Below are positions 1 to 11,837 of a DNA stretch of 64,000 nucleotides, one piece after another. The translations under genes and the position numbers were made by a program. Below the pieces are notes generated by a model. It had not been told where the DNA came from, made no database searches, and was given only the letters and a program-made list of their open reading frames with translations. Position 1 is the first letter of the stretch. Each line of letters opens with the position of its first letter. This DNA is from Deinococcus sp. KNUC1210 (GTDB taxonomy: Bacteria > Deinococcota > Deinococci > Deinococcales > Deinococcaceae), in NCBI RefSeq assembly GCF_022344005.1, contig NZ_CP092190.1:744001-808000 (forward strand), read 5' to 3'.

Positions 1-375
1 ATCGGGCGGGTGCAGTTTCTGGGATCGTTTCCGGACGTGCAGAGCGTGCTGGGCATCGCCGATCTGTTTTTACTGCCCAGCAACAAGGAGAGCTTCGGAC
101 TGGCGGCGCTGGAGGCGATGGCCTGCGAGGTGCCGGTGGTGGCGGCGCGGGCAGGCGGCATTCCAGAAGTGGTGATCGACGGCGTGACCGGCTTCCTGAC
201 CGAGGTGGGCGACGTGGACGCGATGGCGCACGCCTCGTTGCAGATCCTGCGCGATCAGGACGTGTACCTGAGCATGGGCCACGCCGCCCGCAAACGCGCC
301 GTCGAACACTTCCACCCTTCACTCATCGTGCCGCAGTACCTGGAGGCCTACCGGGAAGTGCTGGAACGCGCTTAG
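1..375 (+). CDS. bshA: N-acetyl-alpha-D-glucosaminyl L-malate synthase BshA (C-terminal part)
   Basis: C-terminal ~124 residues of a GT4-family glycosyltransferase; the 5' end lies outside the window and the frame is open from base 1. The stretch [18 protein letters not shown] followed by GGIPEV and GVTGFL is the nucleotide-sugar-binding half of a GT-B fold, and the order [15 protein letters not shown] matches BshA better than generic GT4 enzymes. BshA joins GlcNAc from UDP-GlcNAc to L-malate, the first step of bacillithiol synthesis in the cytoplasm; bacillithiol is the low-molecular-weight thiol of Deinococcus and Firmicutes. It is followed by a strong hairpin and faces glyS. Another GT4 enzyme cannot be excluded from a fragment. 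Confidence 0.82.
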   Translation: MGRVQFLGSFPDVQSVLGIADLFLLPSNKESFGLAALEAMACEVPVVAARAGGIPEVVIDGVTGFLTEVGDVDAMAHASLQILRDQDVYLSMGHAARKRAVEHFHPSLIVPQYLEAYREVLERA

Positions 376-410
376 GGCGTATCGCCCGCAGCGTGCGGGG
401 CACCAGTCAA

Positions 411-451
411 CAGCAGGAAAGCCCCACCAGTTCGGCGGGGCTTTCCTGCTG
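411..451. terminator. Bidirectional terminator between bshA and glyS
   Basis: A 15-bp perfect stem (CAGCAGGAAAGCCCC pairing with GGGGCTTTCCTGCTG) with an 11-nt loop sits between two convergent genes. The AAAG/CTTT part of the stem gives a short T run on either strand, so it can stop transcription from both sides. Confidence 0.8.
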
Positions 452-489
452 CTCTTCAGGCTCGGCGTCGGCCTGTCACTTCGGCCACC

Positions 490-2013
<1,524 letters not shown>

Positions 2014-2027
2014 ACCGTCTCCTTATG

Positions 2028-2270
2028 AGCCAGAAAAGAACATCCCCAGACGACGCCTCTTCTCGGCCCGTCTGGGGACGCAACAATGCTGTTTCACAGT
2101 GTGCGCGGTTCCACCCCAGTTCCGATCACCGCTGTCTGCGGCCAGATCGGCACTTTTGTCAGCTGTTTCAGCTCCCCGCTGCCCTTCCCGGACCTCTGCC
2201 CGCCTGACTTCCACCGTCTCAGGCTCGCTCGTGGGTGAACGCTCCGGTACTCCTGCGGATCAATGCCGCC
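2028..2270 (-). promoter_or_regulatory. T-box leader (glycine specifier) of glyS
   Basis: Read on the minus strand, the glyS leader holds the T-box sequence AACTGGGGTGGAACCGCG (2121-2104), matching the consensus AANNNGGTGGNACCGCG. Upstream are a Stem I distal hairpin with a GGTGGAAG loop closed by GCCTGA/TCAGGC (about 2202-2225), and a specifier region GAAGGGCAG carrying the Gly codon GGC (2183-2181). A Stem III candidate closes with CCGATC/GATCGG just before the T-box. A terminator hairpin with arms CCCCAGACG/CGTCTGGGG (2077-2044) follows, with a T-rich tail (TTCTTTTCT). Uncharged tRNA-Gly should favour the antiterminator and glyS readthrough. T-boxes are known in Deinococcales/Thermales; boundaries here are approximate. 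Confidence 0.92.
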
Positions 2271-2273
2271 CTC

Positions 2274-2302
2274 AGTGTGGCGCAAGCGGGTACACGGGTC
2301 AA
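2274..2302 (-). promoter_or_regulatory. Likely promoter of the glyS T-box transcript
   Basis: Minus-strand TTGACC (2302-2297), a 17-nt spacer, then CACACT (2279-2274) places a start near 2267, just before Stem I of the T-box. It overlaps the stop codon of the upstream gene. The -10 match is weak. Confidence 0.5.
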
Positions 2303-3147
2303 GCCTGAATCAGGGCCACCAGCGGCGAGAGTTCACCCGCCGCGCTCAGGACCATCAGAGCCAGCCTGCCCGTGCCCGGATGCAGGTCGAGCTGATAGGC
2401 GGGAACGTCCTGCACGTCGAGCAGCGTCCAGAGATCCGGGGTTTCCATGTGCCCATGCAGACTGGCGATAAAGCCTTCTGGCAGGCACGGCAGCGAGCGC
2501 AGACGCGCCCCGTTGTCGGCATGCTGCCCAAGCGGAAACCACACCACCGGGTCTGCTGCACTGTCCAGCAGATCAGTCACACGGTTCTGCTGCGCTTCCA
2601 GGCGCGAGAGCGCGGGCCGGGTAGCGTGCGAAAGCAGCACCTGTGCACCCGGCGGCCCGATGGCCAGCCACAGACGGGCATGAGCCCGCCACCAGCGCAG
2701 CATGTCGGCCAGTTCGCCCGCGTCACCCTTTCCCGTCCAGCCATACGACGCGGCAGCTTCTTTTCCGCCGACGCGCCACCAGACGTCCATCAGCGGGCGG
2801 TGATCGTCGAGCACGCTGGCGCAGGCCATCGCCTCATGGTTGCCCAGCAGCACTTCGGCGCGGCCCGCTTCGACCAGTTCTCTGACCGCTGTCAGAATGT
2901 GGCGAGAGTCGTCGGGCTGTCCGGAGGCAAAGACACCTCGCGCCTGCCGACGCCGTGGAGAATCGTCGATCAGGTCGCCCAGGAAGGCCAGCCGAGCCGC
3001 CGGATACCGCCGCGCCGCCTGCAAAGCCGCACTCAGACGGGCGGCCTGTCCGTGGAGATCGGGAATGACCAGCCAGGAACCGTCCCAGAGCGAAGAATTC
3101 CAGTGCTGAGGTGCCGAGGTCGCGTCAGGCGGGTTCGGAGCGCTCAC
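2299..3147 (-). CDS. Metallophosphoesterase (PPP-type phosphatase)
   Basis: 282-residue calcineurin-like metallophosphoesterase. The metal-binding motifs occur in order: PDLHG (D30, H32), GDLIDD (D58), GNHEAM (N103, H104), a later LLSHA and C-terminal LHGHM. This is the arrangement of bacterial PPP phosphatases and of diadenosine tetraphosphatases (ApaH-like), so the substrate could be phosphoprotein or a dinucleotide; the sequence does not decide. No signal peptide, so cytoplasmic. The start overlaps the stop of the upstream gene by 4 nt (ATGA), so it is the third gene of a translationally coupled operon (3553-3816, 3144-3560, 2299-3147). Confidence 0.85.
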   Translation of the reverse strand: MSAPNPPDATSAPQHWNSSLWDGSWLVIPDLHGQAARLSAALQAARRYPAARLAFLGDLIDDSPRRRQARGVFASGQPDDSRHILTAVRELVEAGRAEVLLGNHEAMACASVLDDHRPLMDVWWRVGGKEAAASYGWTGKGDAGELADMLRWWRAHARLWLAIGPPGAQVLLSHATRPALSRLEAQQNRVTDLLDSAADPVVWFPLGQHADNGARLRSLPCLPEGFIASLHGHMETPDLWTLLDVQDVPAYQLDLHPGTGRLALMVLSAAGELSPLVALIQA

Positions 3148-3560
3148 ACTTCACTGCCGCCTGAAACGGCCTGCCTGCTGCCCGGCGTTGGCAGCACGAA
3201 TACCCGCCGCGCCTGCGTCGATTGAAGCAGGTCGGCGCTGTACAACGCTCCAAGCTGCCCGGCGCACGCATTCCAGTCGAGCAGGCCCGGCTGCTGAGCA
3301 GCGAAGGCTTCCCAGGTCTGCCCGCGCTGCCGCTGCTCCAGAATCAGCAGAAAGAGCGCTGTCGTCAGGGTTGCGCTGTAGTTTTCCGGCTGACCCGCTG
3401 ACTGCGCGACAGCCCGCAGTCCCTGTTCAAGACGCGCCAGCGCTTCAAGGGCCGAATATTCTTCCAGCAAGCGCCATGTCAGATGAACATGGGCCGCGTG
3501 GCCGAAGCGCCCATGCGCCACCACGCATTCCGTAAACAGCTCCTGAAACCGGTCATTCAT
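3144..3560 (-). CDS. Conserved hypothetical protein
   Basis: 138 residues, function not recognised. The N-terminal half is histidine-rich and helical (VVAHGRFGHAAHVHLTWRLLEEY) and resembles short uncharacterised proteins, common in Actinobacteria, with an HxxHVHLxW motif followed by a long helix (YSATLTTALFLLILEQRQ). The spaced histidines could bind a metal, which is inference. No signal peptide or transmembrane segment. Middle gene of a three-gene operon: it overlaps the RHH-like gene by 8 nt and the phosphatase by 4 nt, so expression should follow the operator at 3817-3838. Confidence 0.7.
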   Translation of the reverse strand: MNDRFQELFTECVVAHGRFGHAAHVHLTWRLLEEYSALEALARLEQGLRAVAQSAGQPENYSATLTTALFLLILEQRQRGQTWEAFAAQQPGLLDWNACAGQLGALYSADLLQSTQARRVFVLPTPGSRQAVSGGSEV

Positions 3561-3816
3561 GCTCGACCAGCCTGTGACTGTCTACCGCACCGAGATCAAG
3601 GTCATACACAGCGCTGAGCTGCCGGACGCGCTCAAGAGTCGCTTCTCCGAACGGCAGTTTGCCTTCGAAGGCGTGCAGTACGATGCCTTCCAGCAGATCG
3701 CCCAGAGCAAGATCATGATATTCGGCCAGCCCTTTCAGCACTTTTAACAGGCGCTTTTCCAGCCGCACTCCGGTCTGTACCCGCTCAATCACCCGCACCG
3801 TCTCCGAAGTTTTCAT
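3553..3816 (-). CDS. Ribbon-helix-helix-like small protein, putative autoregulator
   Basis: 87 residues from ATG 3816; an ATG 20 codons upstream is less likely because the promoter lies between the two. Residues ~13-45 (VQTGVRLEKRLLKVLKGLAEYHD, then LGDLLEGIVLHAF) have the pattern of an Arc-type RHH domain: a short strand with alternating residues, then two amphipathic helices. Its start codon abuts a three-half-site palindromic operator that covers its -10 box, which suggests that the protein represses its own operon. The two downstream genes overlap it. The RHH assignment rests on pattern only; an uncharacterised small-protein family is the alternative. Confidence 0.65.
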   Translation of the reverse strand: MKTSETVRVIERVQTGVRLEKRLLKVLKGLAEYHDLALGDLLEGIVLHAFEGKLPFGEATLERVRQLSAVYDLDLGAVDSHRLVEHE

Positions 3817-3838
3817 GGTACAAATGTACCAGGGTACA
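3817..3838 (-). promoter_or_regulatory. Leaderless promoter with three-half-site palindromic operator
   Basis: The plus strand reads GGTACA-AA-TGTACC-AG-GGTACA, two overlapping perfect palindromes made of 6-mers repeated every 8 bp. On the minus strand a -10 box TACATT (3828-3823) lies 6 nt before the ATG at 3816, inside the array. A bound repressor would block RNA polymerase; 8-bp phasing is typical of RHH dimers binding side by side. Confidence 0.65.
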
Positions 3839-3896
3839 CTCCAGACTGCGGAATCGCAGCGGACGATTTCACCCACTCACCCGTCAGGCTCCAGCT

Positions 3897-4508
3897 TCAG
3901 TTCAGATGCTTGGTGGTATCCACGGTGCCCGCAGCCGCTTTGCCCTGGGCTTCTTTGGCCTGGGCTTCCTTCTCCTCGGCGCGGCGGCGCAGCTCCTTCG
4001 CCAGATCCGAGAAGTCGCCTGCGCTGGGCAGCACACTGCGCTTCTTGGCGTCCTGCACGACCTGCACACGGTCGGTCTTGGAAAACGGCAGACCACTGCG
4101 CTTGTTCTCGAAGTACGTCTGAGCGAGGCGGCCCAGCGCATACGTCCAGCCGTACACGGCGGGCGCGGTAATCAGGCCGCCGATGATGGGGAGCGCCAGT
4201 TTGGCGAGACCGCGCATCACCTGGCGGGCTGCCATGCCGTAGGCCACCGTCACGCCGAGTTCCTGCACGATCTCGCGGGCGCGTTCGGGCGAAATATCGA
4301 AGCCGTAGACCTTGCCCACGTGCAGCACCATCTTGATCTGCACCGGGGTCATCAGCAGCAGATCGGCGAAGGGCAGCGGCTCGACGGCGATGGCCCCACA
4401 CAGCAGCGCGGCACTGCGAATGACCTCTTCGGCGTTTTCATCCATCGAACGCTCAGGATCGACATCGAAGTTAAAATTGTCCAGAACCTGCTTCAGAAGC
4501 GGCAACAT
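3897..4508 (-). CDS. DUF697-like hypothetical protein
   Basis: 203 residues from the ATG at 4508 (an ATG at 4532 is also possible; the frame stays open further upstream only as a shadow of degV). The middle ([28 protein letters not shown], then a small-residue helix pair including [19 protein letters not shown]) resembles DUF697/YcjF-type proteins with a membrane-associating hairpin. The C-terminal ~45 residues are charged and alanine-rich ([17 protein letters not shown]), likely coiled coil. A TAAAAT box 5 nt before 4508 is compatible with a leaderless start. Divergent from degV. Function unknown. Confidence 0.7.
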   Translation of the reverse strand: MLPLLKQVLDNFNFDVDPERSMDENAEEVIRSAALLCGAIAVEPLPFADLLLMTPVQIKMVLHVGKVYGFDISPERAREIVQELGVTVAYGMAARQVMRGLAKLALPIIGGLITAPAVYGWTYALGRLAQTYFENKRSGLPFSKTDRVQVVQDAKKRSVLPSAGDFSDLAKELRRRAEEKEAQAKEAQGKAAAGTVDTTKHLN

Positions 4509-4576
4509 GCGCCATTTTAACGCCGAGTCCATGAACCACAGGCATCTGAGACTGTCTGAAGGATTTCCAAAGGCGC

Positions 4577-4582
4577 TACACT
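4577..4582 (+). promoter_or_regulatory. Leaderless -10 box of degV
   Basis: TACACT, 7 nt before the ATG at 4590; it supports that start and implies little or no 5' UTR. Confidence 0.6.
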
Positions 4583-4589
4583 GCCCGGC

Positions 4590-5432
4590 ATGATCGCCAT
4601 TGTGACCGACTCCACCAGTGACCTTACGGTGGAGCAGCAACAGCAGTACTCCATCCAGTCGGTGCCGCTGTACGTGTTGTTTGGTGGGCAGATGTACCGC
4701 GACGGCCTCGACCTGACCACCGCCGAGCTGTTCAAAGGCCTGAAGGAAGGCAAGAAGACGCCCTCGACCTCGCAGCCCAGCCCCGCCGAGTTTTCCGCCG
4801 CCTACCAGCAGGCGCTGGAGAGTGCCGACGAAGTGCTGAGCATTCATATCAGCGGACTGCTGTCGGGCACGGTCGGCAGCGCACGGCTGGCAGCCCAGGA
4901 CTTCGGCGGCAAGGTGACGGTGATCGACAGCCACACCACCGCGATGGCGCTGGGCATGCAGGCGATCCGGGCCAGTGTGCGCGCGAAGGAAGGCAAGAGC
5001 ATGGCGCAGATCGTGGCCGAGCTGGAGCGGGTGCAGCAGCAGGCAGGCCTGCGGTTTACGGTCGAGTCGCTCGACTTCCTGAGGATGAACGGACGCATCG
5101 GCGGAGCGGCTGCGCTGCTGGGCGGGCTGCTGAACATCAAGCCGATCCTGGCGGTGAGTGGTGGCCGGGTGGAAGCGGTGGGCCGCGTGCGCGGAGCCAA
5201 GAAAGCGCAGGCCGAGATCGTGCAGTTTGCCCAGGACTACGTGAAAAAGCACGGGCGCTCGCGCATCACCTACATCTGCACCGACGGCGGCGAGAGCACG
5301 CTCGAAGAGATCCGGCAGTCGCTGGCCGGGGGCGACTTCGAGGATTTCGGCCTGTTCCACTTCGGCGCGGTCATCGCCACCCATGCGGGGCCGGGCACCT
5401 ACGGCGTGGGCCTGGAACCCGTCTCGGTGTAA
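4590..5432 (+). CDS. DegV family fatty-acid-binding protein
   Basis: 280 residues, the usual DegV length. N-terminal [16 protein letters not shown] is the family signature (DS[TA]SDL), followed by [15 protein letters not shown], the TSQPSP motif at ~60 and [15 protein letters not shown] near 90, which line the fatty-acid pocket; C-terminal [16 protein letters not shown] is also conserved. DegV/FakB-type proteins bind a fatty acid so that FakA kinase can phosphorylate it for phospholipid synthesis; whether this one partners with FakA is inference because no kinase gene is nearby. Transcribed alone, divergent from the DUF697-like gene, with a leaderless-type promoter. Confidence 0.93.
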   Translation: MIAIVTDSTSDLTVEQQQQYSIQSVPLYVLFGGQMYRDGLDLTTAELFKGLKEGKKTPSTSQPSPAEFSAAYQQALESADEVLSIHISGLLSGTVGSARLAAQDFGGKVTVIDSHTTAMALGMQAIRASVRAKEGKSMAQIVAELERVQQQAGLRFTVESLDFLRMNGRIGGAAALLGGLLNIKPILAVSGGRVEAVGRVRGAKKAQAEIVQFAQDYVKKHGRSRITYICTDGGESTLEEIRQSLAGGDFEDFGLFHFGAVIATHAGPGTYGVGLEPVSV

Positions 5433-5497
5433 AGGTTCGGAGTTCGGCACGTGACCGTTCTTTGCAGACTCTTCCACCCTGTCCGGGCAGGCTCCTG

Positions 5498-6657
5498 ATG
5501 CGGCTTTCCGCCAGACCTATGCGGAAGAAGGGGCGCTACGTGCTGCTGGCCGCCGCGCTGCTGCTCGCCGGACAGGGCCTCCGCACGCTGCACAGCGTCA
5601 CTTCGGCCCCGCGCTTCGCTTCGGTACAGCGCTCCGTCTCCCCGCCCATCGACAGCAGCCTGTGCCTGAAATCTCCGGCGGGTGACGAGGCTCCTCCGGC
5701 CCCGGCACGTCTGAGCGGGCGGCTGGGGCTGTATGTGGCCGTGATCGATCCCGTGACGCTGGAGCCAGTCCGGGTGGTTTCACGCGATCCGGACGGCGTG
5801 TACCCGCTGGCGAGCGCCTATAAACAGTCGGTGCTGTGGGCGCTGCTGCGACAGAAGGACGCGGGCGCACTCAGCTTCTCCGAGACGTTCGACGTCTCGA
5901 ATGAGGCGCAGAGTCTGGGCGACTATCCCTTCGATCACAGCGACGTGCTCACGCTGGCGACGCGCATGATCCAGAAGTCGGACAACACCGCCACCGACCT
6001 GCTGCACCGCCGCATCGGACTGAAAGCCGTGCAGGACGTGGCAGATACGCTGCACCTGTGTCATACCCGCCTGATCCTGCCGACCAAGGACTGGTGGACG
6101 GCGCAGGCGGGCCTGTCGCCCAGCTTTCCGGGAGCCGACGCCTTCGCCGCCCTGAGCGGCCCCGAACGGCTGAAGGCGGCGCAGGCACTCGATGAGGACG
6201 CCCGGACCCACCGCGCCGACCTGCTTCAGCGCAGGCTGGACGACTATTTCGATCACCGCTACACCCCCCAGACCGACCTGGGCACCCAGAATGTCAGCAC
6301 CCCCGCCGAATTCGCGCACCTGATCGCCGCCGAATTCCTGCACAGCGGTCTGAGCGCCGACGCCCAGGCCACGCAGCGGCAACTGATGGCGCTGGGCTTC
6401 GGCGGCAAGCGCATCCAGGCTCCCCTGACGTATTTCGGCGGCAAGGGGGAAACGGCTGGCGGCTCCTGACCTACAGCGGGTACTTCCACACGGCGGGCGG
6501 CGAGGACGTGGTGTACGCCTTCATGCAGCACGGCGCAGACCAGCCCTACACCATGCACAACACCGGGGCCGCCTTCCAGTGGATCAACGCCGCGCTGAAA
6601 CAGGTGCTGATGAAAGGTGACGGCGGCTCGGTGGAAGCAGCGGTGGTCGGGAACTAG
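5498..6657 (+). CDS. Class A beta-lactamase-like serine hydrolase, frameshifted as sequenced
   Basis: Penicillin-recognising serine hydrolase with an N-terminal signal anchor (residues ~13-27, [14 protein letters not shown]). Active-site motifs are SxxK (S106-K109 in ASAYKQ) and SDN (161-163). The third motif lies in GGKGGNGW, but a G run at about 6444-6448 has 5 bases where 6 are needed, so the frame ends at 6469; the next frame continues with LLTYSGYF to a TAG at 6657. Restoring one G gives ~386 residues of coherent sequence. The true start is more likely ATG 5498 than TTG 5462. It may be a beta-lactamase or a D,D-peptidase. The break is probably a homopolymer sequencing error. Confidence 0.8.
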
Positions 6658-6703
6658 CGGCACAGGGGCAACGAAGGTGTGCCCACGCTGCGTTCCCTGC
6701 CCC

Positions 6704-7339
6704 CTACTTCAGAAAAGGCGTGAAGGGTTTGAGCAGACTCGCCGGGGGCCTCGCGGTGGCAACGTCGCCGCTGAGCAGCAGATGACTGCCCTGGCGGGCG
6801 TTGGCGTAGCTGATGTTCTTGCTGCTGAGGGTGTAAGGCCCGTTCACCAGAATCTGCTTTCCGGCTCCCAGCACCACGATGCTGCTGGCCTTCAGCGTGG
6901 GCGTTCTGGCCTTGACGTTGCCGCTGGCGACCACAGCCGACTGCACGCTGTAGATCTGCACGCTGTCGGCACTCAGGCCGCTGATCTGGGCGTTCTTGAA
7001 ACTCAGGTGCCCGCTGGCCTTCAGGAGCCCGGTGCGCTGATCGAAGGTCACGGTATCGGCCACCAGCGCTCCTCCGTCCTTGATCGTGAGCGTGACGCCG
7101 CTGGCACTCAGCGTTTCGCCGGATTTGAAACTCATGCGGCGGGCCACCAGTGTCAGGCCATTTTTGCTGTCCACAGCGGTGCCGCCGCTCGGCAGTTCGG
7201 TCAGGCCGGTTTCCAGATTGATCTTCTGATTGCCCTTCGGCGTGATCTGGAAAGCCCCAAACGTGGAAGCCAGCGAGGAAGACAGCGGCAGCAGGAAGGC
7301 GAGCGGCAACAGACGCCTGATCATGGTCACACGGTTCAT
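6704..7339 (-). CDS. OstA/LptA-like exported protein
   Basis: ~211 residues from ATG 7339, with a signal peptide (IRRLLPLAFLLPLSSSLAS). The rest is a run of short beta strands of the OstA/LptA type: LVARRMSFKSGETLSASGV, LVADTVTFDQRTGLLKASG, QIYSVQSAVVASGNVKA, each a strand-turn-strand repeat. LptA-type domains form periplasmic bridges for glycolipid export in LPS-bearing bacteria; Deinococcus lacks classical LPS, so the cargo is unknown. A CATAGT box 6 nt before ATG 7339 supports this start over an upstream in-frame ATG. It is followed by the convergent serine hydrolase. LptC or a generic beta-helix protein is the alternative. Confidence 0.6.
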   Translation of the reverse strand: MNRVTMIRRLLPLAFLLPLSSSLASTFGAFQITPKGNQKINLETGLTELPSGGTAVDSKNGLTLVARRMSFKSGETLSASGVTLTIKDGGALVADTVTFDQRTGLLKASGHLSFKNAQISGLSADSVQIYSVQSAVVASGNVKARTPTLKASSIVVLGAGKQILVNGPYTLSSKNISYANARQGSHLLLSGDVATARPPASLLKPFTPFLK

Positions 7340-7494
7340 GCGCCCACTATGCCCTGCCGCGCCTGGGTCATGTGAGCAGGTCCCGCTGCAAGTGGAACAG
7401 CACCAGCAGCCCCTGACGAGCACCCCCGGCGAAGGGCCGCTCACATGAGATATCGTGCGGTCTCCTCACCCCAAATCCTTTACACTCGCGCACA

Positions 7495-8681
7495 GTGAAG
7501 CGTCTGCCCTGTTTTCTTCCTGCATCTCGCGTGTTCGTCCCCTGCCTGCTGACCGCCTGGCTCACCTGCTCCGGCTTCGCGCCCGCTTTCGCCGCTCCCC
7601 GCCTGGGCAGCCACGACACCTATACCCGCCTGGTGTTCGATCTGCCCGCCGCCAGCACGGCCCGCAGCGCCTTCAGCAGCAGTGGCGGCAACACCGTCCT
7701 GACGGTCACGCTTCAGGTACCGCTCAAAACCGAGCGCGGCACGCTGCTCGAACCGGGCGTGGCAGCATATGCCACGGCGGGCAAGACCGTGACGCTGCAA
7801 CTGGCGAGCGGCTCCAGAAATGCCAGCGTCACGGTGCTTCCGGCGAGTGGCGGACAGCCGAACCGTCTGGTCATCGACGTGCCGTTTGCGCCCGCCAAAC
7901 CGGGCAGTTCCCCGGTGGCCAGTCCCACTGGCAGTGCATCCCCGTCCCGGGTTCCGGCTCTGCCCAAGCAGCCGCCTGCCCCGGTCAAGGTCGCGGCCCC
8001 GGTGCTGACGGTGGTGCTGGATGCCGGACACGGCGGCGTCGATTCCGGCATGGTCAGCCGCTGGGTGACTGAAAAGACGTGACGCTGGACGTGGCGATGC
8101 GGGTGCGCGGCTACCTGACGCAGCGCGGCGTGAAGGTGATCATGGTTCGCAGCCGCGACACCCAGCTCTCGACCGACAAACGCACCGATCTGGAAGCCCG
8201 TTCGAGGCTGGCACGCGCAGGCACGGTCAATGCCTATATCAGCATCCACGTGAACAGCGGCGACAGTTCGGCGGACGGCATCGAGACGTATTACTTCGGC
8301 AGCACCCTGAACACCTCGAACCGCTCGCTGGCCGTGCAGGAGAACGGTGGTGGCAGCATCGGGCAGCAGCTCACGCGGCAGGCCAGCGGCACCGCACAGA
8401 ATCTGGTGGGCGACCTGCTGGCACAGGCGAAACTGTCGTTCAGTGCTCAGCTCGCCAAGAGCGTGCAGAGTCAGCTGATCGGGATGACCGGGGCGACCAA
8501 CCGGGGCGTGCAGTCTGACGCCTTCTACGTCATCCGGAATCCGACCGTTCCGGCGATCCTGACCGAGATCGGCTTCGGGAGCAACCCCAGCGAAGGGTCC
8601 AAGCTCGCGCAGGCAGGCTACCGCGACCGCGTCGCCGGGGCCATCGCCACCGGCATCCTGAAGTTTCTGAAAGTCAACTGA
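7495..8681 (+). CDS. N-acetylmuramoyl-L-alanine amidase (Amidase_3), frameshifted as sequenced
   Basis: Exported zinc amidase that cleaves the MurNAc-L-Ala bond of peptidoglycan. Signal peptide in residues 1-34 (VPCLLTAWLTCSGFAPAFAA), an AMIN-like beta domain (~40-130), a proline-rich linker, then the Amidase_3 domain from VVLDAGHGGVDSG, with SIHVNSG and the catalytic glutamate in LTEIGFGSNP. The frame ends at 8082 in a run of four A (GAAAAGAC) where five would keep WVTEK-D-VTLDVA in frame; the continuation runs to 8681. Corrected length is ~395 residues. As with four other genes here, a one-base homopolymer loss is most likely a sequencing error. Confidence 0.88.
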
Positions 8682-8723
8682 AGCGGGAGGAGCAGGGCTG
8701 ACCGCACAGGCCGCAGTCCTGCC

Positions 8724-9404
8724 TCACTCGTCTGTCAGAGCGCCGTCCAGCAGGTGAAGGCGGCGGTCGGCGCGGCTCGCCAGCGCTTCGTCGTGGGTCA
8801 CGAGCAGCACGCCCGATTCGTCCTGTTTTGCCAGCTCGATCAGCAGGGTGGCGACGGCGTGTGCATTGGCGGTATCGAGGCTGCCGGTGGGCTCGTCGGC
8901 CAGCAGAATGGCGGGGCGGGCCACCAGCGCACGGGCCAGGGCGACGCGCTGCCGCTCTCCACCCGAGAGCTGTTCGGGCATGGCGCGTTCGCGTCCGGAC
9001 ATGCCCACCGCCGCCAGCAGTTCGCGCGCCCGGCCCCGCAGGTCCTGGCGCAGCAGCATGCCCGGCACCATCAGGTTGCCCAGCACGTCCAGATCGGGCA
9101 GCAGGTAATGGTGCTGAAACACCAGTCCTACCGCCTGGGCCCGCCGCTGGGCACGGGCCTGGGTGCTGAGCGTGTCGATCCGCACGCCGCCCCACGACAC
9201 CTCCCCGGCATTGGGCCGGTCCAGACCGCCCAGCAGATGCAGCAGCGTACTCTTGCCGCTGCCGCTCGGCCCGGTCACCGCCACCACCTCACCGCGCCCC
9301 ACCTGAAGCGAGAGGCCGTGCAGCACCTCGGTTTCACCGAAGGCGTGACGCAGCCCCAGGGCCTGAAGAGCGAGGTCGGATGCGGGGGCAGGAGGGGCGG
9401 TCAC
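8724..9404 (-). CDS. ABC transporter ATP-binding protein, LolD-like
   Basis: 226-residue ABC ATPase with every expected motif: Walker A GPSGSGKST (~44-52), Q-loop GLVFQHHYLLPDLDVLGNL, signature LSGGERQRV, Walker B ILLADEPTG, D-loop SLDT and switch His in LVTHD. LLPDLDV and the short length place it in the LolD/MacB/FtsE class, which powers extraction of lipoproteins or other envelope substrates. No permease gene is adjacent, so the partner is elsewhere. It converges on the amidase gene. The exact substrate is not decided by the sequence. Confidence 0.87.
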   Translation of the reverse strand: MTAPPAPASDLALQALGLRHAFGETEVLHGLSLQVGRGEVVAVTGPSGSGKSTLLHLLGGLDRPNAGEVSWGGVRIDTLSTQARAQRRAQAVGLVFQHHYLLPDLDVLGNLMVPGMLLRQDLRGRARELLAAVGMSGRERAMPEQLSGGERQRVALARALVARPAILLADEPTGSLDTANAHAVATLLIELAKQDESGVLLVTHDEALASRADRRLHLLDGALTDE

Positions 9405-9468
9405 GCAGGGATGCTAACAGAAGCGCGGGCGACACGTGGGCCGCCTTCCGCATGACAACATACGCAGC

Positions 9469-9840
9469 ATGACCCGCTCTTCCATCCGTTCCCGGCGCTT
9501 CGGCGTGGGCCTGCTGTCTGCACTGTTCATCGGCGCGGGTTCGCTGCACTTCCTTCGCCCTCAGCCCTTCGACAGCATCGTGCCGAGTTGGGTGCCCGAT
9601 GCCCGAACCGCCACGCTGCTGAGCGGCGCGGCAGAGCTGGCAGGCGGCCTGGGCCTGCTGTTTCCCGCCACCCGCACGCCCGCGAGCTGGGGCCTGATCC
9701 TGCTGCTGCTGGCAGTGTTCCCGGCCAATCTGAACATGGCCCAGGACCCGGAAAAATACGGACTGCCGGGCTGGGCGCTGTGGGCGAGGCTGCCGCTGCA
9801 ACCGCTGCTGATGTGGTGGGTGTGGAAGAACAGGAGGTAA
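9469..9840 (+). CDS. DoxX-like membrane protein
   Basis: ~123 residues from ATG 9469; a GTG 33 nt upstream is an alternative start. Four predicted membrane segments (FGVGLLSALFIGAGSLHFL, LSGAAELAGGLGLLFP, SWGLILLLLAVFPANLNMA, LPLQPLLMWWVWK) with the GSLHFLRP and ELAGGLGLLFP motifs of the DoxX/YphA family. DoxX relatives are small inner-membrane proteins of mostly unknown role, some linked to redox balance. Gene lies between lolD-like and acs, on the opposite strand to both. Confidence 0.75.
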   Translation: MTRSSIRSRRFGVGLLSALFIGAGSLHFLRPQPFDSIVPSWVPDARTATLLSGAAELAGGLGLLFPATRTPASWGLILLLLAVFPANLNMAQDPEKYGLPGWALWARLPLQPLLMWWVWKNRR

Positions 9841-9869
9841 GCAAGGCGCGGCGTTCTGTGTCCGGCTGC

Positions 9870-11786
<1,917 letters not shown>

Positions 11787-11826
11787 AGGAACCTCCGGGG
11801 GTGGCGTCAGTGTAGCGCCGCGTTGC

Positions 11827-11832
11827 TATCCT
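11827..11832 (+). promoter_or_regulatory. Leaderless -10 box of coaX
   Basis: TATCCT, 5 nt before the ATG at 11838. Confidence 0.55.
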
Positions 11833-11837
11833 GCCGC

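Noticed and set aside
2023..2285. Short open frames on both strands in the glyS leader
   Set aside because: The region is explained by the T-box RNA; none of the frames has a ribosome site or known domain.
4509..5477. Long extension of the DUF697-like gene through degV
   Set aside because: The extension lies antisense to the well-supported degV gene; the real start is at 4508 or 4532.
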